From assembly GCA_963920575.1 (NCBI GenBank), contig OY986971.1, forward strand, positions 26,392,537 to 26,456,536: DNA of 64,000 bases. The letters are read 5' to 3'. Position numbers and translations under genes: made by a program. The notes below the pieces were generated by a model. The model was not told the origin of the DNA, did not search any database, and saw only the letters and a list, made by a program, of their open reading frames with translations. Source of the DNA: Narthecium ossifragum (lineage: Eukaryota; Streptophyta; Magnoliopsida; Dioscoreales; Nartheciaceae). Shown here piece by piece: positions 1-10,000 of this stretch. How positions within the stretch are numbered: the stretch's first letter is position 1; each line of letters begins with the position of its first letter.

Positions 1-452
1 GGATGGGACACTTGCTTTGAAACCAACTTTGTGTAGGGGAGATATAGCAGAAACCTTGACTGTTGGTGACTTGGTAAATCAACATGGGTGGAATAGGGAG
101 TTGTTGAAGGAACTATTCCATCAAGAGATTGTGCAAGCTGTACTGGCACAGCCGATTCACAGAAATCTAGTTGACAAGGCTAGATGGGAGTACAATGGAG
201 TAGGAAAGGTTACTGTGTCATCAGCTTATCTCTTGCTGGCTCAAAGGTTTAAGACAAATTGGAGCTATTGTGAAGAGGTGAATTGGAAAAATTTATGGAG
301 GCTACCTGTTGGCCCAAGAGTCAAGCAATTCCTGTGGAAGGCACTCAGAGGTCGGCTGCCGGTTCGTGATAAGCTATGGAGTTTCTGCGCTGCAGCTGAT
401 AGAAGCTGTCCCAAAATGTGGAGCTAATGCTGAGACAACTGAACATTTCCTA
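1..452 (+). pseudogene. LINE fragment A, zf-RVT part of ORF2
   Basis: C-terminal part of a plant L1-type LINE ORF2. The translation shows the reverse-transcriptase zinc-binding region: a 'WKNLWRLPVGPRVKQFLWKA' segment, then 'LPVRDKLWSF'. A frameshift near 405 moves the Cys residues ('CGANAETTEHFLCHA') into another frame. The reading stops at 452, where an LTR element is inserted, and LINE sequence of the next domain resumes near 3585. The window begins inside the element, so its RT and endonuclease lie outside or are lost. It is a dead copy: shifted frame and interrupted. Confidence 0.85.
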
Positions 453-3177
453 TGTCACGCCCCGACCCAGAAAACCCATCCGGACCGGGACGTGAGGGTC
501 CTAAACTCTATCCATCATCAACCGGCGCAGTACAAGCGGAAAGGATAAACAATTCAAGCAAAAGTATTCCAGAGGCTAAGCAGATTTTAATCATAATATA
601 ACATCAAGTCTTACAATATCTGAGTTCCAAAATACAGATTTATACAACATCCCAAAGGTTCTCCAAAAAGGGTACAACATGCATAATTATATATCAAAAA
701 GTTACAACAGCCATATCCTCCAACCAAACCTCAGACGCCTCTGGATGTACTCGCGCCGCCAAAAGCCGAACCTGCTGGCTCCAGTGAGGAGGAACTGACG
801 CCTGCACCTGCAAACGCAGCCTGGGTAGGAATGAGCATAAAGCCCAGTAGGGTTCTACTCTACGGCACACTGAAGGGAGGAAAACAACAACAGTGTTGTC
901 TCCCGGCCTAAGTCTAACGGAATGCCACGGGTCCCATAACCCACCGATGTCCCAAGGGTTCCTGTCATGAAACCTCTCTCCTGAACATGTTACCAGGAGG
1001 ACCACGGAAACAGTAACATGCAGGCTCTAACCCTTACCCAGCAGGGATACCACTGCCTGGGGACCACGTCGGGAACTCCTCGGTTGCATCCTTAGCACTT
1101 GGCCTTGGGAGACCAACACGACCTCTAAACCTCAAGCAAAGATTCAAGCCAACTATCGCAATCCTCAATCATCAGAGATTCAGATCGACAATCACACCCT
1201 AATCCTGACTACCCAGCCACGGTCCTAAGGCTAGATCCGAGCTACCCGAGAGCCTCGGATCGGCGACCCAAGACATCGCCCGCCTAACCTCAAATGCCTC
1301 TAATGCAATCAATATGCATGCAATGCTCAGGCACAGATAATAAGACAAGAGCATGCAACAAGATGTCACTAATCATAAAGGGCTAGGCGTAGCTTACAGC
1401 TAGCCAACGGGTAAGCATAGCAAAGGCCTCGATTACAGAATATCTATGCTAACCAAACAACATCTGAGCACAGCATTAAACACATATATACAATAGTCTT
1501 CAGTGCTCTCTTGCACCTGACAGACTAAGGTTCCACAGTTACCCCACAGGTAATTGGCCACATTTATACAATAGCCCTCGGCATCGCCGGCAAGAGGCTA
1601 AGGTTGCACAATTCCTCATTAGCTAGCACTCATGGCTAGCTAATGGTTAATCAGTCAAAATAGCATCTAACTACAATCCAAATGTATCAAATGCAAATAA
1701 AACCATATATTTGCCCAAAAAGGAAGATACTCGAATCGACTCTCAAACCCGATAGAAATCCTTTAAAAACGTTATGAAATCCACCTACAAACTTCCCAAC
1801 ATGTTTAAGGCTTGAAAGCCATTCATGAAAACCAGAAAACACTGTTTAAATGGTCACGGACGATGTCAAGGTCGATCCGGGGATCGACCGTGGGACCACG
1901 GACGATGTCATGGTCGATCCACTGATCGACCGTGAGGCTAAGATAAGGGAAAACCAAAGGGCGACGATCGATCCGAGGATCGACCGCGATAGTCAAAACC
2001 GCGATAAAACCCGACGGTCGATGTCACGGTCGATGCCACGGTCGACCGTGAGACCAAAAAGGGAGAAAGCTCAAGGGCGACGGTCGATCCATCCATCGAC
2101 CCTGAGAAGCTAAAATCCCGCCAGAGCCCGACGGTCGATGCGACGGTCGACCGTCAGGCCCAGAGAAAGCATGTTAAAGCCAGACGGCCGATACATCGAT
2201 CGACCGTCGAGCCTGACAGTCGATGCACCGATCGACCGTCGAGCTCACAACACAGAATGCCGGAAATCATGTTTCAAGGATTCGAAGGATCAAAACATGT
2301 TGGAAAACAATGAAACTTTGCAAGCAAGTGTATTTAACTATGGGGAATCCAATGATGCTAAGAAATCACGTTTTGGACGGTTAAATCTCAATTTAGGTCA
2401 AAATACCAAAAACCGACAAACGGCGACATTTCGGAAATCAACCGTTGGAATACGGAAAACCTGGCGTATAAGCACTCCAAACCAATCACATTGCATGCAC
2501 AACGAACTACACAACATTCTAGCATGTTATTTCACAGCAAAAACACAAACACCCTAGCCTAGTAGAACCCGTCCACAAGATCGGGGTAGAAACACCTACC
2601 TGGGCAAGCAGGGAAGCTCCTCCACGCGTCCAGCCAGCCGAGCCGCGAAGATCCGCTCCGTGGAAGCCGCATGCCGATGCCCTAGCTCCCAGCCGGAGGA
2701 GAAGGGAAGAAGGGAGAAGAAGAGAAGCTGGCCGGAGGAGAAGAGAAGGAGCCAGGCAACGAAAGAGAGGAAGAGAGGGAGGAAAGAGAAAAGGGGGTGG
2801 GTGGAGCCAACTGCTCCAACTGCCCCCTCCACTCACCAGGCCACTAACGGGCCTAAAGCCCATCGGCCCGCTAACGAGCCCGATTGATCGCTCAAGGGCC
2901 GTAAGCTGCCCAAAAGCAAGCTTCAGCGCGCCCGAGCTGGGATCTTCCGATCCCGGGTTCACCTAACCATTCTAAACAACCACATACACAAACAAGGTCA
3001 GTGTGTGCAACGCGGGTGTGAAACTGACCACCAGGGAGCATATTTACCAAAATGCCACTGGGGTCAAAAACAGCGATGCGATCAACCAATCGCATCCCAG
3101 GGCCAACCGAGCCAAACCAGAAATCCAGACCCTCGACCTAACACGGTCGGACCGGGTTGGAGGTACGGGTCCTCACA
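453..3177 (-). mobile_element. long LTR of a truncated Ty3/gypsy element
   Basis: On the minus strand the block begins TGTGAGGACCCGTACC and ends GGGGCGTGACA, the TG...CA ends typical of long-LTR gypsy elements. Length about 2.7 kb. It follows a pol C-terminal remnant (3189-3554), so it is the 3' LTR. No second LTR is present, so the 5' part of the element is deleted. It carries an array of GATCGA-type palindromes at 1855-2245. It interrupts LINE fragment A between the zinc-binding and RNase H regions. Lineage Tekay-like is tentative. Confidence 0.75.
1855..2245. repeat. array of about eight GGTCGAT/ATCGACC dyads
   Basis: Inside the LTR, short imperfect palindromes recur every 40-60 bp, for example GGTCGATCCGGGGATCGACC, then GGTCGATCCACTGATCGACC, then CGATCGATCCGAGGATCGAC. 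Spacers between the dyads are unrelated. Each unit could fold as a small hairpin of about 20 nt. No coding role is apparent. Similar paired dyads occur in other LTR families of this window (15479-15643, 34461-34491). Confidence 0.8.
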
Positions 3178-3188
3178 ACCTATTACCC

Positions 3189-3554
3189 TTAAAGAAATTT
3201 CGTCCCGAAATTCAAGGGTAGGGCCGGAAAAGAAGAACCAACTAGTCCTAGTGGCACGAACGCCCACACAAAGGAAACTACCTGCTCGGTCAAACAATCG
3301 GGGAACTCCTGGCACATGCGATCCTCTCGCCCCCACGTCAAGCTCTCTGCACTACCATGCCTCCATCTGATCATCACTAGCAGTACCAATCTGCATCTCA
3401 GCCTCGGCTCTCGTCTGCCGACAATCTGCACTAGCTGCTCTATGTAGGCGACGTCCTCCTCGACTATGATGTCGTCGTGTCTGATCATGTGGGACGGATA
3501 CTGACTGTACTTCCTCAACACCGAACATGTGACAGTAGAACACGCCACTGACAA
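3189..3554 (-). pseudogene. gypsy polyprotein C-terminal remnant
   Basis: The 121-codon open stretch reads 'VLRKYSQYPSHMIRHDD', 'DIIVEEDVAYIEQ', 'IRWRHGSAESLTW' and ends 'LNFGTKFL'. This is the usual integrase C-terminal end of plant Ty3/gypsy polyproteins, directly upstream of the 3' LTR at 453-3177. Nothing of reverse transcriptase, RNase H or the integrase core remains; LINE sequence begins again near 3585. The remnant cannot encode a working enzyme. Confidence 0.75.
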
Positions 3555-3584
3555 GTGCGTGAATAGATCTGATTTGATTGCTTC

Positions 3585-4368
3585 TATACAAGGGAGGTGT
3601 TAGAGTTTCTACTGCTGGAGTTGGGTGCAGGGAGATGTGAATGGAGACCAGATAACCTTATAGGTGCTCTGTCCCGATCATCCAGCCAGCCTGGAGTTCT
3701 ACAATTAAAAGCCTATATAGGCTATGGGCTGTGGACTTTATGGAAAGATCGGAATCGTAGGATCTTTGAGGAGGAAGGTGAACCATCACTTGTGCTGGCA
3801 CGCAGGGCTAAGAGGTTAGCATAGGAGAACCTGCTCTGTTTCTGGAAAAATAGCAAGAAGAACCAGGCTGCCAGAGATGAAGATGTATGGCTGTATAGGG
3901 TTGATGCATCATGCAGCTTAACAACGAGGGAATCAGCAGTTGCTGTGGTGGAAGTGGATGGAAGAGGTAAATACAATTGGGCTAAGGGAGAAGAAGTAGT
4001 GGCACAGCATGTTTTTGAAGCTGAGGCCATTGCCATCTCCAAAGCTCTGCTATGGGCTAAGGAGCGACAAAGAAGGAGAATTGTAATTGAATCTGATGCC
4101 TCCGATGTCGTCGACGTATTAACGGTGCAAAGTTCTGGGCAAGGGATATGGAGCTTCTTGCGAAGAAGATATTGAAGCAGATGCTAGGTTTTGACAATAT
4201 TCTGTTTTTAGCTATTCCTCGATGTACTAATGTCATGGCTGACAGAGTTGCCAAATGGTGCAGAGTTAATTGCACCAGTTTTGATTGGCAGCAGGACAGG
4301 GACTAGGGCCCTGCCACATTTGTTGTAAATAATTTTAGCTCTTTTGAGCTCAACTCATCAAAAAAAAA
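3585..4368 (+). pseudogene. LINE fragment A, RNase H end and tail
   Basis: Continuation of the LINE interrupted at 452. The translation gives 'LWTLWKDRNRRIF' (3740-3780 region) and then, in a shifted frame, the RNase H-like stretch 'AEAIAISKALLWAKERQ' and 'IVIESDASDVVDVL' (3945-4140). After a further shift the reading is 'FLAIPRCTNVMADRVAKW', the C-terminal RNase H motif. The element ends with a short 3' UTR and an A8 tail at 4361-4368. Several frameshifts make it non-functional. Confidence 0.85.
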
Positions 4369-4447
4369 GCACATCGCTTTCGACTTGAAAATAACTCTCT
4401 CCCAGTTTTATCTAGAAGATGCAAATGTTTTGCTGACTGTAGCGTAC

Positions 4448-4728
4448 GTTTTGGTCTTCCTCGGTTAGGAGCTCATTAAGGGCAGGATGGCTAAGAAACT
4501 GCCAATTGATCATACCAGCAAACAAGCAGGATAGCCAAGCTTTAGCTGATATGGGAACTGAAACATAAAGAAACTTAGAAATAAAACTAAGATGGAGCTA
4601 CTAACTGCAGTTAACCAAAAGTCTGGAATAGACTGGATGATTTCATTCCACTTGTTATAGATGGGTCTGCGTTTCTCATTTTATTTCTGCTCCACCTCCA
4701 AAGCTTTGTCACTTGCTTCTTCATTAAC
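4448..4728 (-). pseudogene. NAP1-related/SET histone chaperone, copy 1 (two exons)
   Basis: Two minus-strand exons of an NRP/SET-family gene (nuclear H2A-H2B chaperone) can be read. Exon 4606-4728 (123 bp, AG before, GT after) encodes the dimerisation-helix region beginning [15 protein letters not shown] but carries a TAA in place of the next Tyr codon. Exon 4448-4498 (51 bp) encodes 'FLSHPALNELLTEEDQ' with no stop. The intervening intron is conserved with copy 2 at 60986-61266. Downstream exons are missing because LINE fragment A abuts at 4368. The stop and the truncation make it a pseudogene. Identification rests on the conserved '[14 protein letters not shown]' and 'SIPDFWLTA' signatures read in copy 2. 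Confidence 0.85.
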
Positions 4729-4870
4729 CTATCAAGCCCAAACATATGACTAGTCATGATCAAAAGGTTGCAATATGTAAGTATTGCAATGAAGGATAAG
4801 CTGCTGTTCTTAAGCCCCCCATATGCTTTCTGATGAAAATTTCAAGTTAAAAACTGAAATGCAATCATTT

Positions 4871-5072
4871 TTTTTTTGATTAGTTGAGCCCGAAGGCTAA
4901 AATCTCATAGCAATAAACTATCCAAGACATTCATGTCATCCTCCGGAACCCAGTTAAACTGAGTTCCGCGTTGACGACACCATCTCGCAATCCCATCAGC
5001 CCTAGCATTACAAGATCTAGGAAAATGCAAAAACTGAGCTGACTCCAAAAAGTTTTGTTTTTGCAAAAACTG
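4871..5072 (-). pseudogene. 5'-truncated LINE tail, minus strand
   Basis: Read on the minus strand, it ends with an A-rich tail (T10 at about 4868-4878 on the plus strand) after the RNase H C-terminus 'FPRSCNARADGIARWC' and 'FNWVPEDD'. Only the last 200 bp of the element were inserted, the usual result of incomplete reverse transcription. It sits in an NRP intron; the paralogous locus near 61455 lacks it. The 6.1 kb LINE at 5091 landed at its 5' end. Confidence 0.75.
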
Positions 5073-5090
5073 AGCTGACTCCAAAAACAA
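5073..5090. repeat. 5' target-site duplication of the full-length LINE
   Basis: AGCTGACTCCAAAAACAA occurs here and again, exactly, at 11181-11198. The two copies bracket the complete LINE, showing insertion by target-primed reverse transcription. Confidence 0.92.
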
Positions 5091-5259
5091 AGACCTTGAG
5101 AAGAAAAACATGCGTTTTAGATTAAGAAGATAAGACTGCTCCCGTTATCTCCAAAAGTTTTGGTAAGCGACATTGAGGAATGAGGGAACCGCGACCACCG
5201 GACCTAGGGGAGACAGTGCGCCCCCGGCGCCGAGGGCTTCCGGCCATCAATCGGATGGC

Positions 5260-7083
5260 ATGAAGGCATCCAATCGAGCCCCTGTCAACGCTAGTGCGTT
5301 CTATGCTTCTAACCCATTGAGTGGAGGGGAGCTAGCGGAAGAAATAGCAACTAAGGGGATTGGGAGGTTCCGACTGGGGAAGACGGTTATGCCGCCGGAG
5401 CTACTGCAACGGATAAGGAGTAAGTGGAACCATACGCTGTTTGGTAAGTTCGTGGGGGGAAGGGTTGGGCTCGAGTTCCTACGCAGGAGGCTTGCCGGAC
5501 TGTGGAGGACGGAGGCGCCATTTCTGGTGACTGACATGGCCAAAGGGGTGTTTGCATTCAAGTTCCAGACGGAAGAAGATATGATTAGGATACTCACTGG
5601 TGGTCCATGGACGGTAGACGGGCTGCCCCTCTCTCTGATCAGATGGCGGAATTTCTTCCGGCCGACTGCGGATGCCTTCACAAGGGCTCCGGTGTGGATC
5701 AAAATAATCGATCTGCCACCGGAGTTCTTTGATAGGGAAGCCATCTTCAGGATGGTTTCGGATGCTGGGACGCCTCTAGCTATTGATCTCATAACCCAGC
5801 TTATTGATCGTTGCAACTTCGCGCGAGTCTGCGTTGAGGTGGATCTTCAGCAACCAGCGTGCATCGGGACTATGCTGGACAGGGGAGATGGTGAAGGTTC
5901 CTTCATTCAGCCGTTTGTGTATGAGAATATCTCGCTGTGTGATGGGTGTGGTTTCTTTGGCCACAAGGAGATGAACTGCCTGGAGAGGAAGAAGAGGGAA
6001 GATCACTCAAGAGCAGAGAGCAAGGGCAAAGAGAAGATGAGTGTGGATGGGGAAGGGATGCAGACTCCAGTGTTCCAGGGAACGCAGAGCTCACCTGTTG
6101 CCTCAGGGGATGGAGATAGCAATGAGGGGGAGCAGATCCGAGGGGAATGGCATACGGTCCAGAACCGGAGGAAAGGGGGGAGAAGACCACCACTGGCGAG
6201 AGCATGGGGGGAGAGGAACGGCCCGGCGAGGGCTTGGGCGGAGAGAACAGCTCCGGCGAAGCCGTCCCAGGTGCAGGGAGGACGACAGGAGGATGACGTG
6301 GCGGTACGGATGTCAGAGACAGCTCAGCATCCGAGTGACGTTGGAGGGGACAAGGGACTGCAACAACGGCCTGACATAGGGAGGAGGGGACCTGACGCAG
6401 GGCGTCGCGTGCCAGAGGTTGCCGGGCGGGCGATAGTGGCGACAAAGGGGAGAGATGAGGTCAGTGGGGTACACGCGGCCGGCGGCGGAGGGGCTAGGGT
6501 TGGGAGGAAGGAAGGGCTTGGTCAGTCTCTTAAAGGCCAGGGGGAAGCGGCTAGGCCAAGTGGGCCGGGTAGGACCTGGGCCCAGGTCGCTGGACAGAGA
6601 GGTTGCAACTGGGTTGGGCCGAACCGTTTCGAACCTATAGGTAAAAGGCTGGTGGACTTAGACGATGATGAGCTTGCATCTATGTCTCTGCATGATATAG
6701 GGTGGTATGCGAGGGAGAGGCGAGTGGGGAATAGGCTTGGGCCGTTGGTCATCCCTAGAGGTTATAAAACCTATCATGATCTCGATCATCAAGGGGGAAT
6801 GGAGGATGAAGAACTGGAGGGATGCCATCGAGCAGGGATAGCAGCCATGGATGACGCTTTGCAAAGTCAGTCCCCGCTGCTTCTGAGCAAGAGTGGTGAA
6901 GAAGATGATTTTGGTCAAGACATGGTTGAGGTGGAAGAGCAGCAGCATCCCCCTGGGTTCACTCCCACTCATGGTGATGTGGAAATGGAGGACGAGATGG
7001 TGAGTGTATATGGGGAAGGAGCGAAGCGGTTCAAGATGGCAGTTGAAGGGGACGGGCATCCCTTTGATGGCAATGTGCAATGA
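5260..7083 (+). CDS. LINE ORF1, DUF4283/zinc-knuckle RNA-binding protein
   Basis: 607-residue ORF1 protein of the complete LINE; the family binds the element RNA in a ribonucleoprotein particle. An upstream in-frame TTG extends the frame to 5173, but the first in-frame ATG is at 5260. Residues about 35-200 form the DUF4283-type domain ('GLEFLRRRLAGLW', 'GGPWTVDGLPLSLIRW', 'APVWIKIIDLPPEFF'). A CCHC knuckle follows (Cys227, Cys230, His235, Cys240 in 'CDGCGFFGHKEMNC'). The rest is low-complexity, rich in Gly, Arg and Glu, and weakly conserved, as is usual for plant ORF1. The stop codon overlaps the ORF2 start as ATGA (7080-7083), suggesting ORF2 translation by termination and reinitiation. Confidence 0.92.
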   Translation: MKASNRAPVNASAFYASNPLSGGELAEEIATKGIGRFRLGKTVMPPELLQRIRSKWNHTLFGKFVGGRVGLEFLRRRLAGLWRTEAPFLVTDMAKGVFAFKFQTEEDMIRILTGGPWTVDGLPLSLIRWRNFFRPTADAFTRAPVWIKIIDLPPEFFDREAIFRMVSDAGTPLAIDLITQLIDRCNFARVCVEVDLQQPACIGTMLDRGDGEGSFIQPFVYENISLCDGCGFFGHKEMNCLERKKREDHSRAESKGKEKMSVDGEGMQTPVFQGTQSSPVASGDGDSNEGEQIRGEWHTVQNRRKGGRRPPLARAWGERNGPARAWAERTAPAKPSQVQGGRQEDDVAVRMSETAQHPSDVGGDKGLQQRPDIGRRGPDAGRRVPEVAGRAIVATKGRDEVSGVHAAGGGGARVGRKEGLGQSLKGQGEAARPSGPGRTWAQVAGQRGCNWVGPNRFEPIGKRLVDLDDDELASMSLHDIGWYARERRVGNRLGPLVIPRGYKTYHDLDHQGGMEDEELEGCHRAGIAAMDDALQSQSPLLLSKSGEEDDFGQDMVEVEEQQHPPGFTPTHGDVEMEDEMVSVYGEGAKRFKMAVEGDGHPFDGNVQ

Positions 7084-10000
7084 TGCGTGCGGTTGCATGG
7101 AACTGTCATGGCCTGGGGCCAATTAGAGCCGTCAGCGCTTGTAAGCGGCTGCTCAAGAAGCACAAACTGGACTTTCTCTTCTTGCTGGAGACGGTGGTGG
7201 TGGACGCTAACTTGGAATTTATTGAAAGGAAGATGGGTCCTTGTTGGAGGACCTTTTTGTTACCATCCAAAGGAAGGCATGGGGGGATACTGGCTGTTTG
7301 GAGAGCAGACTTTGGACGTGTGCATTTCAGACACTTCACGGATCAAGCGTTACACGGAGTCATCACGACGGAGGGAGTTGGGCAGTGGTTCATATCGGTG
7401 GTCTATGCTGCCCGCTGCAGAAGAGGCCGTGTGGAGCTTTGGGAGACTCTGGCCAGCTTGAGCAATCGGGGGTGGCCTCATCTGATCCTGGGGGACTTTA
7501 ATGTGCTGGCAAGCTCCGATGAGAAGAGAGGAGGGAAAATCTTCAGGTATAATCGTGCCGTAGCGGACTTTTTGGAGTTCATTGCTGCGAGTAGGATGGT
7601 GGACCTTGGGTTCAAAGGGCCCTCCTTTACGTGGTCAAATGGCAAGTTTGGCATGGCGAGGGTGCAGGAACGTTTGGATAGGGCTATGGGAAATAAAATG
7701 TGGTGTGACTGGTTCCCCCGGGCTGAAGTCTCCCATCTTCATCGGTATGGGTCCGATCATCGGCCGGTGTTGGTAGATGTGGTGCCGGAGGCCATCCCAC
7801 AGGGGCCTACACCATTCAGATTGCAGCAGGTTTGGAACACTCACCCAGAGTTCAAACAAGGAGTGGCCAGAGCTTGGCGTCGGCAGCGGAAGGGCTCGGC
7901 ACAGTACATATTTCGGGGTAGAGTGAAAGAGATTCGCAAGCTCGTCAAAGGTTGGGATCGCAAGGATGTGTCTAGTGTGCTCAAGACAAAGGAGCAGATT
8001 CTCCAGTATCTTCATAACCTATACTTGGAAGAAGAGGCAGGCCCCCTGACGTTGCAGGATGAACAGCGTATGAGGTCGTTGGAGCACCAATTGGCGGCCC
8101 TGGAAGTCCAGCATGATCAGCTACTGGCACAACAGAGTCGTCGGCTGTGGGTTGCTGAAGGAGATAGGAACTCGAGATTATTTCATCAAGGTGCTCGATC
8201 TTGGTCCGGCTGTTCTAAGGTTAGAGAGATCAAGACAGAGGATGGCCAGGTTGTCTCCTCGCATGATGGCATTGCTGAGGTGATGGTTGGCTACTATAAG
8301 CAGCTCTGGTTAAAGGATTGTGGGTCTCAGACATTACCTCTGCCTCAGCTCCCTAAACTCTCACCTGATTCCAGAGTTGGGCTGGATGTGGAGGTTACAA
8401 GGGAGGAGATATGGGAAGTGCTGCACAAGATGGGTAGGGATAAATGCCCAGGACCAGATGGCCTGCATGCGGAATTCTTTGTTGAGCACTGGGAATCTGT
8501 GGGTGAGGATGTGGTTAATTTGGTGAAGGGCTTCTTCAGTAATAGGAAGATGCCGAGTGGGTGGAATGACACGTTCATCACCTTCATTCCGAAATGCTCT
8601 CACCCGAAGCGGATCAAAGATTATAGACCTATAAGTTTGTGCAACGTTTTGTACAAGATTATATCCTCTGTCTTGGCCAAGAGAATCAGGGGTGCCCTCA
8701 AGGAGCTCGTCAGCATGGAGCAATCAGCCTTCATCGAGGGGAGGTCTATACAGGACAATATTGGGGCAGCACATGAGCTGATGCATACTCTCAGGAGAGC
8801 GCCGAAGACCTTGCCATTGATGGCGCTCAAGGTGGATGTCCGGGCGGCGTATGACTCTGTCAGTTGGCGGTTTGTTCGCAGAGTGCTAACGCAGATGGAA
8901 TTCCCTGAACTCCTGATAGAGTGGATTATGGAGTGCATATCTACAGCGAGATTTTCTCTCATCATCAATGGACGGGTGTGCGGATTCTTCAAGTCGGCCT
9001 GTGGGCTCCGGCAAGGAGATCCACTCTCACCATATTTATTTGTGATTGTGCAGGAGGTTCTTAGCAGGCTCTTCCAGGTGCCACTGCTAGCTTTAGAAGG
9101 GGTGACGTTCCCGGGATCCTCTTTTCAAGTTAGCCATCTCCTCTATGCGGATGACGTGCTGGTGATCACCACAGCCAAGAGGCTCGAAGCCAAGAAGTTG
9201 ATCAATGCATTCAAGAGGTACAAGCTGCTTGCAGGGCTGCAGGTGAATAAGGAGAAGTCAAGCCTCAAGTTTTCCCCGGCCACATCTACACGAAGGAGGA
9301 AGAAGCTTTCCAAGCTTCTTGGTTTTGCTGAGCCGAGGAGTCCATGGAGGTATCTAGGAGTTCCTTTGGATGTGAGGGCTCTGCGAGGTCCTGACTTCAA
9401 TTTCCTCATCGACGCAGTGCAAGCTAAGTTGGTTAATTGGAGGTGCCCAGTGAAAGCTTTAGCTGGCCGGGCAGTACTGGTGCAGTCGGTCATCCAATCA
9501 ATGCCGGTATTCACCATGTCGTCCATCCCTACCCCGATATCGGTGTTGAACAAGGTGTCATCCCTGGCGCGTGGTTTCCTATGGCAAGGGAAGAAGGGTG
9601 GCCTCTCTACAGTGGCTTGGGAAACTGTTTGCTGGCACAAACTGGCTGGGGGACTGGGGTTCAAGGATATGCGGAGGTGGCAGTGGGCGTTGAGGATGAG
9701 GCGGGCTGCTAGTTTTCTTGATGGGAAGGAGTCCATATGGACTGCGGTGTGCAGGGCTAAGTATCAATTTGGTGAGGGAATGCCACGGATTTGTCGCAGG
9801 ACCTCGGCCTCAGGGCTGTGGAGGTCCACCTGCAAGGCGGCAGAGATGTTTGGAAGAGGAGTTAGATGGGAGCCTGGGCCTGGGTGTAGGGCTGGAATGG
9901 TACAAGACTGGTGGTTTGGAGACGGGCCATTAATCCTCTCACCATGCATGATGGCTGCGGAGGATTGCTTGTTACATATGAGGATTGGGGATTTTATTGA

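Noticed and set aside
5301..5816. 171-codon minus-strand frame inside LINE ORF1 and similar shadows across 5-11 kb
   Set aside because: Mirror frames of strong LINE coding sequence with no recognisable motifs.
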